DNA from: Avibacterium volantium_A
GTDB taxonomy: Bacteria; Pseudomonadota; Gammaproteobacteria; Enterobacterales; Pasteurellaceae
DNA length: 17,709 nucleotides
Direction of reading: 5' to 3'
Assembly (NCBI RefSeq): GCF_049366555.1
Contig: NZ_JBMMGT010000039.1
Span: forward strand, 1 to 17,709
Shown: positions 1 to 6,245 of the stretch, piece by piece
How positions within the stretch are numbered: the first letter of the stretch is position 1
How the letters are laid out: every line of letters starts with the position of its first letter
Program-made: the position numbers and the translations under genes
The notes under the pieces: generated by a model
Told to the model about the DNA's origin: nothing
What the model saw: only the letters and a program-made list of their open reading frames with translations
The model's database searches: none

Positions 1-294
1 ATTGGTTACGCCCATTTTCGGTGCAAGGAAAATGGTGGTGAAAACCACAAGCGCACCCAGTGGGCCGCCGAGAAGTTTCCACAAGGGTTGTTTTGGCACT
101 TGTTGTAAGGCGGTGAAAAGATCGGCTTTCCACCAGCAAATGAAAAAGAGCAGTAATGTGCCTGTTGCGAAGGAAATTAAGGCGGCAACAACAGGTTGCC
201 CCATTAATGAACCAGCTAATTGGCTGTTAATGGCGGCTTGCGTGGCAAGGGCGACACCGGCACATAGTGCAATCAGAATAAATGAAATGAGCAT
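1..294 (-). CDS. DMT/YdcZ (DUF606)-type small membrane transporter, 3' truncated by window edge
   Basis: The minus strand reads open from an ATG at 294-292 to the window edge (98 codons), giving a hydrophobic protein that begins MLISFILIALCAGVALATQ. It contains AAINSQLAGSLMGQPVVAAL and then a second hydrophobic stretch, FATGTLLLFFICWW. The Gly/Ala-rich first helix followed by an N-S-x-L-A-x-x-x-G-x-P motif is the pattern of the DUF606/YdcZ branch of drug/metabolite transporters, inner-membrane proteins of about 140 to 300 residues with mostly unknown substrates. At least three membrane segments are present before the cut. The plus-strand reading of the same DNA gives a Cys/Lys-rich, non-hydrophobic product and is a shadow. 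The upstream Shine-Dalgarno is poor. The substrate cannot be inferred. Confidence 0.72.
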   Translation of the reverse strand, partial: MLISFILIALCAGVALATQAAINSQLAGSLMGQPVVAALISFATGTLLLFFICWWKADLFTALQQVPKQPLWKLLGGPLGALVVFTTIFLAPKMGVTN

Positions 295-338
295 AATTGT
301 TCCGAGATTTTTTAGAAAAGAAACGTTGAGAAATTTAC

Positions 339-393
339 ACCGCACTTTGTCTTTGTGAGAACGAAAATGTGTACGCAAAAACGAAAGTGCGGT
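339..393. repeat. Inverted pair of uptake signal sequences between two minus-strand genes
   Basis: ACCGCACTT (339-347) and AAGTGCGGT (385-393) face each other. The arms can pair over about 11 bp, with a loop of roughly 35 nt. The pair lies just after the nitroreductase stop (minus strand) and before the DUF606-type gene. No clean T-run follows, so it is weaker as a terminator than the pairs after cysE and hemG. Confidence 0.7.
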
Positions 394-410
394 GCGATTT
401 TTGCGGATTT

Positions 411-1079
411 TTATTTCACCCACTCCACCACGTCATCAAAGGCTTGGCGTGTTTTTTCGCGTGGTTCGTTTAGGCGGTAGCCGAAGGCTGCCATTACGCT
501 AAGTTTGTATTCATCGGCTTTGTATAAGCCTTCTGCCACGAACAGATCATTCATTTTTTCCAGCGGGAAACCTTCAATCGGGGTGCTGTCGATGCCGATC
601 ATTGCGGCACTGGTAAGCATATTGCCGAGCGCGATATAACTTTGGCGGCACGCCCAGTTGTAAAATGCCACGGGATTTTCAGTTAGAGCAAAATCTTTTT
701 CGGTGAAGTTGCGGTAGAAGCCTTGACGCAGTTTGAGCGCATCTTCAGGGATATGATGCACATCACGCATAATATGTGGAACGTATTCGCCATCGGCTAA
801 AAGAGTTTGCGGTTGGCGGACAAGGATCACCACAAAATGGCTACAATCCATCACTTTATCTTTCGCCCCCCACGCGTTATCGCGGATCAGCTCTTTGATG
901 TGCTGATTTTCGATCACTAAGAATTTCCACGGCTCAAAACCGAAAGAACTCGGCGAAAGACGGGCAGTTTCTAAAATAAAACGGAAATCCTCATCGCTGA
1001 TTTTTTTGCTTGGATCATATTGTTTGCACGCGTGGCGGAAATAGTAAGCCTCAAGAATTTGTTGTTTTGAAATGGTCAT
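411..1079 (-). CDS. NfsB-like NAD(P)H-dependent nitroreductase / flavin oxidoreductase
   Basis: This 222-residue protein belongs to the FMN-dependent nitroreductase superfamily. These cytoplasmic homodimers use NAD(P)H to reduce nitroaromatics, quinones or flavins in two-electron steps. The N-terminal FMN-phosphate motif RHACKQYD (residues 15-22) is followed by the family signature ARLSPSSFGFEPWKFLVI (about 39-56). A later segment, GNMLTSAAMIGIDSTPIEGF (about 152-171), matches the conserved G-N-x-x-x-x-A-x-x-G-x-x-x-x-P-I-E-G-F of NfsB proteins. Length fits the family (about 217-220). The ATG at 1079 has AAGGAAA a few bases upstream. The gene appears to be a single transcription unit: the dcuB terminator lies upstream of it and an uptake-sequence pair downstream. 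It resembles the H. influenzae putative nitroreductase type. The physiological substrate is unknown. Confidence 0.9.
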   Translation of the reverse strand: MTISKQQILEAYYFRHACKQYDPSKKISDEDFRFILETARLSPSSFGFEPWKFLVIENQHIKELIRDNAWGAKDKVMDCSHFVVILVRQPQTLLADGEYVPHIMRDVHHIPEDALKLRQGFYRNFTEKDFALTENPVAFYNWACRQSYIALGNMLTSAAMIGIDSTPIEGFPLEKMNDLFVAEGLYKADEYKLSVMAAFGYRLNEPREKTRQAFDDVVEWVK

Positions 1080-1143
1080 TGTGATTTTCCTTTTGTTAGG
1101 TCAAGTGGCGATATTATGCGGAAGTTTACGGGGGAATACTAGA

Positions 1144-1175
1144 TAAAAAAACTGAGCGATGATATCGCTCAGTTT
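1144..1175 (-). terminator. Rho-independent terminator of the C4-dicarboxylate transporter gene
   Basis: A perfect 10-bp stem is formed by ACTGAGCGAT (1151-1160) and ATCGCTCAGT (1164-1173) around a GAT loop, extended by A-T pairs. On the minus strand it ends in a run of seven T. It lies 24 bp beyond the transporter stop codon at 1199. Confidence 0.9.
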
Positions 1176-1198
1176 AGAAAGGAAAGTGCGGTCTAAAT

Positions 1199-2512
1199 TT
1201 ACAATAAAATATTGGCGAATAATAAACCGAATGCCAAGCTAAATGCCATACTTAATAAGCCTGGGAGCATAAAGCTGTGGTTGAAAATGTATTTTCCGAT
1301 GCGGGTTGTGCCTGTGGTATCAAAGTCAATGGACGCAATGATTGGGCCGTAGTTTGGAATAAAGAAGTAACCATTTACTGCCACAAATACCCCAACTAAT
1401 ACAGGCGCTGGAATGCCTAATGCGATCCCTACAGGGAAAAGAGTGGCAACCGTTGCCCCTTGGCTATTTACTAACACAGAAAGCACAAATAAGGCGATGG
1501 CGAATGTCCAAGGTGCGGTTTCTACCAACACTTTCACGGTGTCTTTCACTTCGGTCATATGGGCTTGCATTAAAGTATCACCTAACCACGCGATCCCGAA
1601 AATGGCAATCACCGCACGCATACCCGCGTGAAATACTGAACCCTGTGTAATAGCATTGCCGTTTGGTTTACAGGTTAAGATGATTAACGCCCCCACGGTA
1701 AGCATTACGATTTCGATAGTGTGTGCCATTCCCATTGCTTTGCCGTCAAAAGCTGGACGTAGGCTTGGGAATGCCCCCATTAATACCACAAGTAATGCAC
1801 CAAATAGGAATAATCCCACAGACAATTTTGCCGTTGGTTTTAATTGAATGTTGTCTGGATTTACGTCAGTGTGGTTTTCTTTTACATAGTCTGGATCTTG
1901 TAATAAACGTTGATAATTCGGGTCGTCTTTTAATTCTTTACCCATTTTATTCACGAAAATACAAGCAACCGCTAAACCTAAAATAGTTGATGGCATTGTA
2001 ACCATTAATACATCACCAAGGTGAATGCCTTGTGGTTCAAGATAAGCCACCACAGCCACCACTGCTGCAGCGATTGGGCTAGCAACGATAGCAAATTGTG
2101 ATGCAATTACCGCCATTGAAAGTGGACGCTCTGGGCGAATGCCGTTGTGGCGGCTGACTTCAGCAATTACAGGCAATACAGAATAGGCAACGTGACCTGT
2201 TCCCGCTAATACGGTGAATGTCCAAGTTACCGCTGGTGCAATAAAGGTGATGTATTTCGGGTGTTTACGCAAAATGTTGGTAGCAATTTTGATCATATAA
2301 TCTAAACCGCCTGCCGCTTGCATTGCTGCCGCTGCAGAAACTACCGCCATAATCATTAACATTACGTTGATTGGTAAGCCCGCTGGTTGTAAGCCAAAGC
2401 CGAAAGAGAGAATAGCAAGCCCTGCGCCGCCCATTACCCCCAAGCCGATACCGCCAATGCGCGCACCAATCAAAATGCACACCAATACGATGGCAAATTG
2501 GAGAAAAAACAT
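1199..2512 (-). CDS. dcuB: Anaerobic C4-dicarboxylate antiporter, DcuA/DcuB family
   Basis: The product is an inner-membrane protein of the Dcu family, which exchanges fumarate, malate or aspartate for succinate during anaerobic fumarate respiration. Starting at the ATG at 2512 gives 437 residues, close to E. coli DcuA (433) and DcuB (446). This start has an AAGAGGT Shine-Dalgarno at 2519-2525 with 6-nt spacing; a longer open frame to 2584 has no such site and adds an implausible 24-residue tail. Recognisable blocks are GARIGGIGLG near the N-terminus, MQAAGGLDY, HPKYITFIAP, GTGHVAYSVLPVIAEV and the C-terminal GTTRIGKYIFNHSFMLPG. The sequence mixes DcuA-like and DcuB-like features. The dcuB symbol follows the usual Haemophilus naming and is less certain than the family. 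It is divergent from yibN, with a possible FNR box between them. Confidence 0.9.
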   Translation of the reverse strand: MFFLQFAIVLVCILIGARIGGIGLGVMGGAGLAILSFGFGLQPAGLPINVMLMIMAVVSAAAAMQAAGGLDYMIKIATNILRKHPKYITFIAPAVTWTFTVLAGTGHVAYSVLPVIAEVSRHNGIRPERPLSMAVIASQFAIVASPIAAAVVAVVAYLEPQGIHLGDVLMVTMPSTILGLAVACIFVNKMGKELKDDPNYQRLLQDPDYVKENHTDVNPDNIQLKPTAKLSVGLFLFGALLVVLMGAFPSLRPAFDGKAMGMAHTIEIVMLTVGALIILTCKPNGNAITQGSVFHAGMRAVIAIFGIAWLGDTLMQAHMTEVKDTVKVLVETAPWTFAIALFVLSVLVNSQGATVATLFPVGIALGIPAPVLVGVFVAVNGYFFIPNYGPIIASIDFDTTGTTRIGKYIFNHSFMLPGLLSMAFSLAFGLLFANILL

Positions 2513-2671
2513 AGTAAGACCTCTTATAAACGATAAAAGATAAAATGATTTTCTTTTTGAAAATAGCCAAAAGAAAATGTCCACATAAAGGGGATACCCC
2601 TATAATCGGCGCTAATATAGCAATAAAGTGTCATTATCGCTATATTTCCGCTAACTATTTTTGTTTATCTC

Positions 2672-2685
2672 TTGATTTAGAATAA
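2672..2685 (-). promoter_or_regulatory. Candidate FNR box upstream of the dcu gene
   Basis: On the plus strand TTGAT (2672-2676), four bases and AATAA (2681-2685) match the FNR consensus TTGATNNNNATCAA at 8 of 10 specified positions, with one perfect half-site. FNR control would suit an anaerobic fumarate/succinate exchanger. In this AT-rich region such a match can occur by chance, and no -10 element sits at the ideal distance. Confidence 0.3.
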
Positions 2686-2723
2686 ATTATTGAATAACGA
2701 CACAGGAATTTCACAGACTTCCT

Positions 2724-2752
2724 TTGAAAGATCAATAAAGTGCGGTTATACT
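2724..2752 (+). promoter_or_regulatory. Sigma-70 promoter of yibN-secB with a USS in its spacer
   Basis: TTGAAA (2724-2729) and TATACT (2747-2752) are each 5/6 matches to the -35 and -10 consensus, at the ideal 17-bp spacing. Transcription would start near 2759, about 30 nt before the yibN ATG. The uptake sequence AAGTGCGGT (2738-2746) fills the second half of the spacer and abuts the -10 hexamer. Confidence 0.75.
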
Positions 2753-2788
2753 TAAGCCTTTATTTTGAACTAAAACATAGAGAGTAAA

Positions 2789-3235
2789 ATGCAAGAATTT
2801 CTACCGATGGCAACCGCTTTTGCCAAAAATCACACATTAATGGTTATTTCTTGGATAGCCGTATTTTTTCTCGTTATTTATACCTATTTCAAAGCATTCA
2901 CCACCAAAGTGAAAACCATTGAGAATGCGGAATTGGTTAGTTTAATGAATAATAAAGATGCCACCGTGATCGATGTGCGCACCCTTGATGAATTTGAACG
3001 TGGGCATATTATTCACAGCATTCATTTACTACCAAGCGAAATTAAAAATCAAAATATTGGTAAAATTGAACAGCATAAAGACAAGCCTGTTGTGGTGGTT
3101 TGTGCCACAGGAATGGCAGCTGGTGCGTCCGCAGAGCTTTTGGCTAAACAAGGATTTAGCGAAGTGTACGCATTAAAAGAAGGGATTGCAGGTTGGCGTT
3201 CAGCGAATTTGCCATTAGTGAAAAAAGATAAATAA
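2789..3235 (+). CDS. yibN: Membrane-anchored single-domain rhodanese (YibN-like)
   Basis: This 148-residue protein has one N-terminal membrane helix (about residues 17-35, VISWIAVFFLVIYTYF) followed by a single rhodanese domain facing the cytoplasm. Conserved rhodanese blocks include VIDVRTLDEFERGHI (about 60-74) and the active-site loop VVVCATGMAAG, with Cys105 as the predicted sulfur-accepting residue. The C-terminal Y-x-L-K-x-G-I-x-G-W motif closes the domain. Rhodaneses move sulfane sulfur or bind persulfides; the substrate of YibN proteins is not established. It lies 18 bp upstream of secB and shares its promoter. In E. coli the order is yibN-grxC-secB-gpsA; here grxC is absent from between yibN and secB. 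Confidence 0.9.
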   Translation: MQEFLPMATAFAKNHTLMVISWIAVFFLVIYTYFKAFTTKVKTIENAELVSLMNNKDATVIDVRTLDEFERGHIIHSIHLLPSEIKNQNIGKIEQHKDKPVVVVCATGMAAGASAELLAKQGFSEVYALKEGIAGWRSANLPLVKKDK

Positions 3236-3253
3236 CTCACAGAGGAATAGAAA

Positions 3254-3766
3254 ATGACTGAGCAAAATCAAGAAGTTGCAGCGCAAAAACAAGAGCAAGC
3301 AACAGAGGCGGTATTACAAATTCAACGCATCTATATTAAAGATGTGTCTTTTGAAGCACCAAATCTTCCACATATTTTCCAACAAGAATGGAAACCACAA
3401 CTTTCTTTCGATTTAAACACCGAAGTGGTTGAATTGGGTGAAGATCTTTATGAAGTATGTTTAAACATTTCCACCGAAACCACCCTTGAAGAAAGTGGTG
3501 ATGTAGCGTTTATTTGTGAAGTAAAACAAGCAGGCGTATTTACTGTGAGTGGTCTTGAAGGGGTTCAACTTGCTCATTGTTTAACCTCACAATGCCCAAA
3601 TATGCTTTTCCCTTATGCGCGTGAATTAATTGCCAGCCTTGTAAACCGCGGCACATTCCCGCCATTAAATCTTTCTCCAGTAAATTTTGATGCACTCTTT
3701 ATGGAATATCTAGAGCGCCAACAAGCGGAGCAAGCACAAAGCGAGCAACCAGAAACCGTGAATTAA
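3254..3766 (+). CDS. secB: Protein-export chaperone SecB
   Basis: SecB is a cytosolic tetrameric chaperone that keeps preproteins unfolded and hands them to SecA at the SecYEG translocon. The 170-residue product has the characteristic first strand QIQRIYIKDVSFEAPNLPHI (about residues 23-42), followed by FQQEWKPQLSFDLN. The peptide-groove region around EVKQAGVFTVSGLE and the conserved CPNMLFPYARE block (about 114-124) are also present. Length matches gamma-proteobacterial SecB (155-169). GAGGA lies 8 nt before the ATG. The C-terminal tail is Glu/Gln-rich, as expected for the SecA-binding tail. It is second in the yibN-secB operon and ends in a strong hairpin at 3771-3797. Confidence 0.97.
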   Translation: MTEQNQEVAAQKQEQATEAVLQIQRIYIKDVSFEAPNLPHIFQQEWKPQLSFDLNTEVVELGEDLYEVCLNISTETTLEESGDVAFICEVKQAGVFTVSGLEGVQLAHCLTSQCPNMLFPYARELIASLVNRGTFPPLNLSPVNFDALFMEYLERQQAEQAQSEQPETVN

Positions 3767-3770
3767 TCAG

Positions 3771-3797
3771 AAAAGTGGGTGAAATGCCCACTTTTTT
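3771..3797. terminator. Hairpin terminator between secB and the convergent antitoxin gene
   Basis: AAAAGTGGG (3771-3779) pairs perfectly with CCCACTTTT (3787-3795) around a 7-nt loop. It ends in a T-run on the plus strand, and the minus strand also reads into four T, so it may serve both genes. It starts 4 bp after the secB stop. Confidence 0.88.
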
Positions 3798-3821
3798 ATG
3801 ACGTTTTTTTTATGGAAAAAA

Positions 3822-4124
3822 TCACCGCACTTTAATTGTTGGTACAAGTTCCAAATTAAACGCCGCGAGAATTTTTTGTATGGTTTCAAATCTCGGTTTA
3901 CTGCCTTTGGATAGGGTTTTATACAAACTTTCACGCCCTAAACCAGTTTGTTTAGCCAGCTCCGTTATTCCTCTTACTCTTGCGACTGTTGAAAGTGCGG
4001 TTAAAAATTCTTCTTGATCTCCACTTTTTAGGGTTTCAGCTAAATAAGCCTGTATATCTTCTTCCGTAGTAAGGTATTTTGCTGCGTCAAAATGACTTGT
4101 TTTAATATTTGCTTTTAATTTCAT
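3822..4124 (-). CDS. Orphan HigA-family (HI1420-type) addiction-module antidote protein
   Basis: The 100-residue product fits the 'putative addiction module antidote' family typified by H. influenzae HI1420. It opens with the family signature FDAAKYLTTEEDIQAYL (residues 12-28), then SGDQEEFLTALSTVARVRGI. The Xre-type helix-turn-helix is TELAKQTGLGRESLYKTLS (about 54-72), and the protein closes with FETIQKILAAFNLEL. Members bind DNA and neutralise a RelE/HigB-type toxin normally encoded immediately upstream. Here no toxin gene is upstream: only about 230 bp separate this start from gpsA, with no long open frame. GAGGA (4133-4137) precedes the ATG. A palindrome at 4183-4200 is the likely operator. 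Two uptake sequences overlap the gene, one encoding TALST (42-46) and one encoding the last three residues, KVR, and the first bases of the stop codon. It could be a solitary regulator. Confidence 0.85.
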   Translation of the reverse strand: MKLKANIKTSHFDAAKYLTTEEDIQAYLAETLKSGDQEEFLTALSTVARVRGITELAKQTGLGRESLYKTLSKGSKPRFETIQKILAAFNLELVPTIKVR

Positions 4125-4182
4125 TATGTTAATCCTCGATCATCATTCTTACATCTTTTTCATAGCACCTTTCACAAAAAAT

Positions 4183-4200
4183 TGTATCCAATAAGATACA
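4183..4200. promoter_or_regulatory. Palindromic operator candidate upstream of the antitoxin gene
   Basis: TGTATC (4183-4188) and GATACA (4195-4200) are perfect inverted half-sites separated by 6 bp. They lie about 60 bp upstream of the antitoxin ATG, where autoregulating HigA-type antitoxins usually bind. The spacing and symmetry suit a dimeric helix-turn-helix protein; the assignment is by position and form only. Confidence 0.5.
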
Positions 4201-4313
4201 CTTGGGCAAGGTAATCTATCCAACTACTTTATGTAACACCCCACCACTAACTCACTTCTGTAAAAATTCTATTTTCAGTCTAATTCAAGTAGGTTAAACT
4301 CAAGGCATTAACA

Positions 4314-4328
4314 GTGAATGTGATTCAC
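4314..4328. promoter_or_regulatory. Perfect palindrome upstream of gpsA
   Basis: GTGAAT (4314-4319) and ATTCAC (4323-4328) are perfect inverted repeats around GTG, ending 26 bp before the gpsA ATG. This could be a repressor operator or a small hairpin in the 5' leader. It does not match the CRP or FNR consensus, and no convincing -35/-10 pair was found nearby. Confidence 0.4.
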
Positions 4329-4354
4329 CTTTATCTTAATTATAAGGATTATTG

Positions 4355-5368
4355 ATGCACAACCACATTTCAAACTCACCGATTAGCGTTATTGGTGCAG
4401 GATCCTATGGCACGGCATTAGCGATCAGCTTTTCTCGTAATGGTTCGCCGACTTATCTTTGGGGACACGATCCCGCACATATGCAACGCTTAAATGAAGA
4501 ACGTTGCAACCAAGCCTTTTTACCGAATATCCCTTTCCCAAGTGCGCTTGAGATTGAAAGCGATCTTGCAAGTGCGGTGCAAAAATCGCGAGATTTATTG
4601 ATCGTTGTACCAAGCCACGTTTTTGGCGAAGTTTTACAAAAAATCCGACCGCACTTACAACCCCATCACCGCATTGTGTGGGCAACCAAAGGCCTAGAGC
4701 GTGATACAGGGCGTTTATTGCAACAAGTGGTGGAAGAAAAACTTGGTACGCAATATCCCCTTGCGGTGCTTTCTGGCCCAACCTTTGCGAAAGAGCTGGC
4801 GGCAGGATTGCCTACGGCGATAGCGCTGGCTTCACACGATCAGGCTTTCGCGGAAGAGTTTCAGGCGCGTATTCATTGCAGTAAGCATTTCCGTGTTTAT
4901 ATTAATCAGGATATGATCGGCGTTCAGCTTGGTGGCGCGATTAAAAACGTGATCGCCATTGGGGCTGGAATGTCTGATGGTATGGGCTTTGGCGCAAATG
5001 CACGCACCGCCTTGATTACCCGTGGCTTGGCGGAAATCAGCCGATTAGGTGAAGCCCTTGGAGCAAATCCGAACACCTTTATGGGAATGTCTGGCTTAGG
5101 TGATTTAGTGCTAACCTGTACCGACAACCAATCGCGTAACCGCCGTTTTGGTTTAATGCTTGGACAAGACAAAAATGCCGAAGAAGCCTTGGCTGAAATT
5201 GGACAAGTGGTGGAAGGGTTCTACAACACCAAAGAAGCCTATTTACTCGCTCAGCGCCACGGGGTAGAAATGCCGATTACCGAACAAATTTATCAAGTAC
5301 TGTTTTGTGGCAAAAATGCGCAAGATGTGGCATTAAGCCTGCTTGGACGCGAGCGCAAAGGAGAATAA
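4355..5368 (+). CDS. gpsA: Glycerol-3-phosphate dehydrogenase [NAD(P)+]
   Basis: GpsA reduces dihydroxyacetone phosphate to sn-glycerol-3-phosphate, the backbone precursor for phospholipids, in the cytoplasm. The 337-residue product (E. coli: 339) has the Rossmann loop GAGSYGTAL at residues 14-22, GPTFAKELAAGLPTA at 141-155 and LGGAIKNVIAIGAGMSDG at 192-209 with the catalytic Lys197. It also has GMSGLGDLVLTCT (244-256) followed by SRNRRFG. The ATG at 4355 is chosen over the adjacent TTG at 4352 because AAGGA (4344-4348) is 6 nt away. Two oppositely oriented uptake sequences lie in the gene and encode SAV (about 74-75) and PHL (99-101). It is coupled to cysE, whose ATG comes one base after this stop, as in the E. 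coli secB-gpsA-cysE order. Confidence 0.98.
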   Translation: MHNHISNSPISVIGAGSYGTALAISFSRNGSPTYLWGHDPAHMQRLNEERCNQAFLPNIPFPSALEIESDLASAVQKSRDLLIVVPSHVFGEVLQKIRPHLQPHHRIVWATKGLERDTGRLLQQVVEEKLGTQYPLAVLSGPTFAKELAAGLPTAIALASHDQAFAEEFQARIHCSKHFRVYINQDMIGVQLGGAIKNVIAIGAGMSDGMGFGANARTALITRGLAEISRLGEALGANPNTFMGMSGLGDLVLTCTDNQSRNRRFGLMLGQDKNAEEALAEIGQVVEGFYNTKEAYLLAQRHGVEMPITEQIYQVLFCGKNAQDVALSLLGRERKGE

Positions 5369-5369
5369 A

Positions 5370-6167
5370 ATGCCTGCTGAAGTTTGGAAATTACTCCGTC
5401 AAGAAGCGAAAGAATTAGCAGAATGTGAGCCAATGCTCGCCAGCTTTTTTCATTCCACCATTCTTAAACATCAAAACCTTGGCAATGCGTTGAGCTATAT
5501 TTTGGCGAATAAATTAGCCAATCCCATTATGCCAGCCATTGCCCTGCGTGAAATTATTGAAGAAGCCTATCAAGTTGAGCCTGATATTATCGGCAGCGCT
5601 GCTTGCGATATTCGTGCGGTGCGCCAACGAGATCCTGCGGTGGAATTATGGACAACGCCGTTGCTTTATTTAAAAGGCTTTCACGCCTTACAAAGCTACC
5701 GCATAACCCATTATTTATGGCAGCGTAACCGCAAGGCGCTGGCCATTTATTTGCAAAATGAAATCTCCGTTGCCTTTGATGTGGATATTCACCCTGCGGC
5801 AAAAATTGGCTGCGGTATTATGTTCGACCACGCAACAGGCATTGTGGTGGGCGAAACCTCAGTGATTGAAAATGATGTGTCTATTTTGCAAGGCGTTACT
5901 CTTGGCGGAACAGGAAAAGAATCTGGCGACCGCCACCCGAAAGTACGCGAGGGGGTGATGATTGGCGCAGGCGCGAAAATTCTCGGCAATATTGAAATTG
6001 GCCGTTACGCCAAAATCGGCGCAAATTCTGTAGTGTTGCAAGCCGTGCCAGAATACACCACCGTAGCAGGCGTGCCATCAAAAGCGATTGGCAAAGACAA
6101 AGCCGCCAAGCCAGCTTTTGAAATGAATCAATGCTTTATTGACGATAAATTCAATGTAAATATCTAA
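5370..6167 (+). CDS. cysE: Serine acetyltransferase
   Basis: CysE acetylates L-serine with acetyl-CoA to O-acetylserine, the committed step of cysteine synthesis, and associates with O-acetylserine sulfhydrylase (CysK). The 265-residue protein has the N-terminal helical domain (ECEPMLASFFHSTILKHQNLG, split around residues 18-38) and a C-terminal left-handed beta-helix of hexapeptide repeats. The catalytic residues of the H. influenzae enzyme align as Asp139, His154 (FDHATGIVVGE) and His189 (GDRHPK). The ATG at 5370 follows the gpsA TAA by one base and uses AAAGGAGA inside the gpsA end. The longer open frame to 5343 is not needed. The tail ends NVNI, keeping the C-terminal Ile that inserts into the CysK active site. 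It ends at a USS-pair terminator. Confidence 0.98.
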   Translation: MPAEVWKLLRQEAKELAECEPMLASFFHSTILKHQNLGNALSYILANKLANPIMPAIALREIIEEAYQVEPDIIGSAACDIRAVRQRDPAVELWTTPLLYLKGFHALQSYRITHYLWQRNRKALAIYLQNEISVAFDVDIHPAAKIGCGIMFDHATGIVVGETSVIENDVSILQGVTLGGTGKESGDRHPKVREGVMIGAGAKILGNIEIGRYAKIGANSVVLQAVPEYTTVAGVPSKAIGKDKAAKPAFEMNQCFIDDKFNVNI

Positions 6168-6194
6168 TTTCTGCTTTTTACAGAATAAAAACAA

Positions 6195-6237
6195 AAGTGC
6201 GGTGAAAAATGTCGAGATTTTCCACCGCACTTGTTTT
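6195..6237. terminator. Dual-USS hairpin terminator between convergent cysE and selB
   Basis: AAGTGCGGTGAAAAAT (6195-6210) pairs with ATTTTCCACCGCACTT (6217-6232) over 16 positions with one A-C mismatch and a 6-nt loop. T-rich tracts follow on both strands. The stem is built from two head-to-head uptake sequences, so it can terminate both cysE and selB. Confidence 0.85.
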
Positions 6238-6245
6238 TCCGTGAA

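Noticed and set aside
2..358. Plus-strand 118-codon open frame
   Set aside because: It is antisense to a well-formed hydrophobic transporter frame on the minus strand, and its product is compositionally odd.
1413..1986. Several plus-strand frames inside the dcu gene
   Set aside because: They are shadows of a conserved membrane protein gene on the minus strand, with no ribosome sites.
2513..2584. 24-residue N-terminal extension of the dcu transporter
   Set aside because: The internal ATG at 2512 has an ideal Shine-Dalgarno and gives the length and N-terminus of Dcu proteins.
2589..2601. AGGGG-ATA-CCCCT inverted repeat containing a NarL/NarP-like heptamer TACCCCT
   Set aside because: Only one heptamer is in the right form and the facing arrangement does not match the 7-2-7 inward pair, so a nitrate-regulator site is not supported.
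4129..4209. A 26-codon minus-strand frame starting at TTG and ending just before the antitoxin gene, encoding a Cys-rich peptide with a CxxC (CERC)
   Set aside because: It has no ribosome site, uses a TTG start, overlaps the palindromic operator candidate and has no recognisable similarity to HI1419-type toxins. Chance is the simplest reading.
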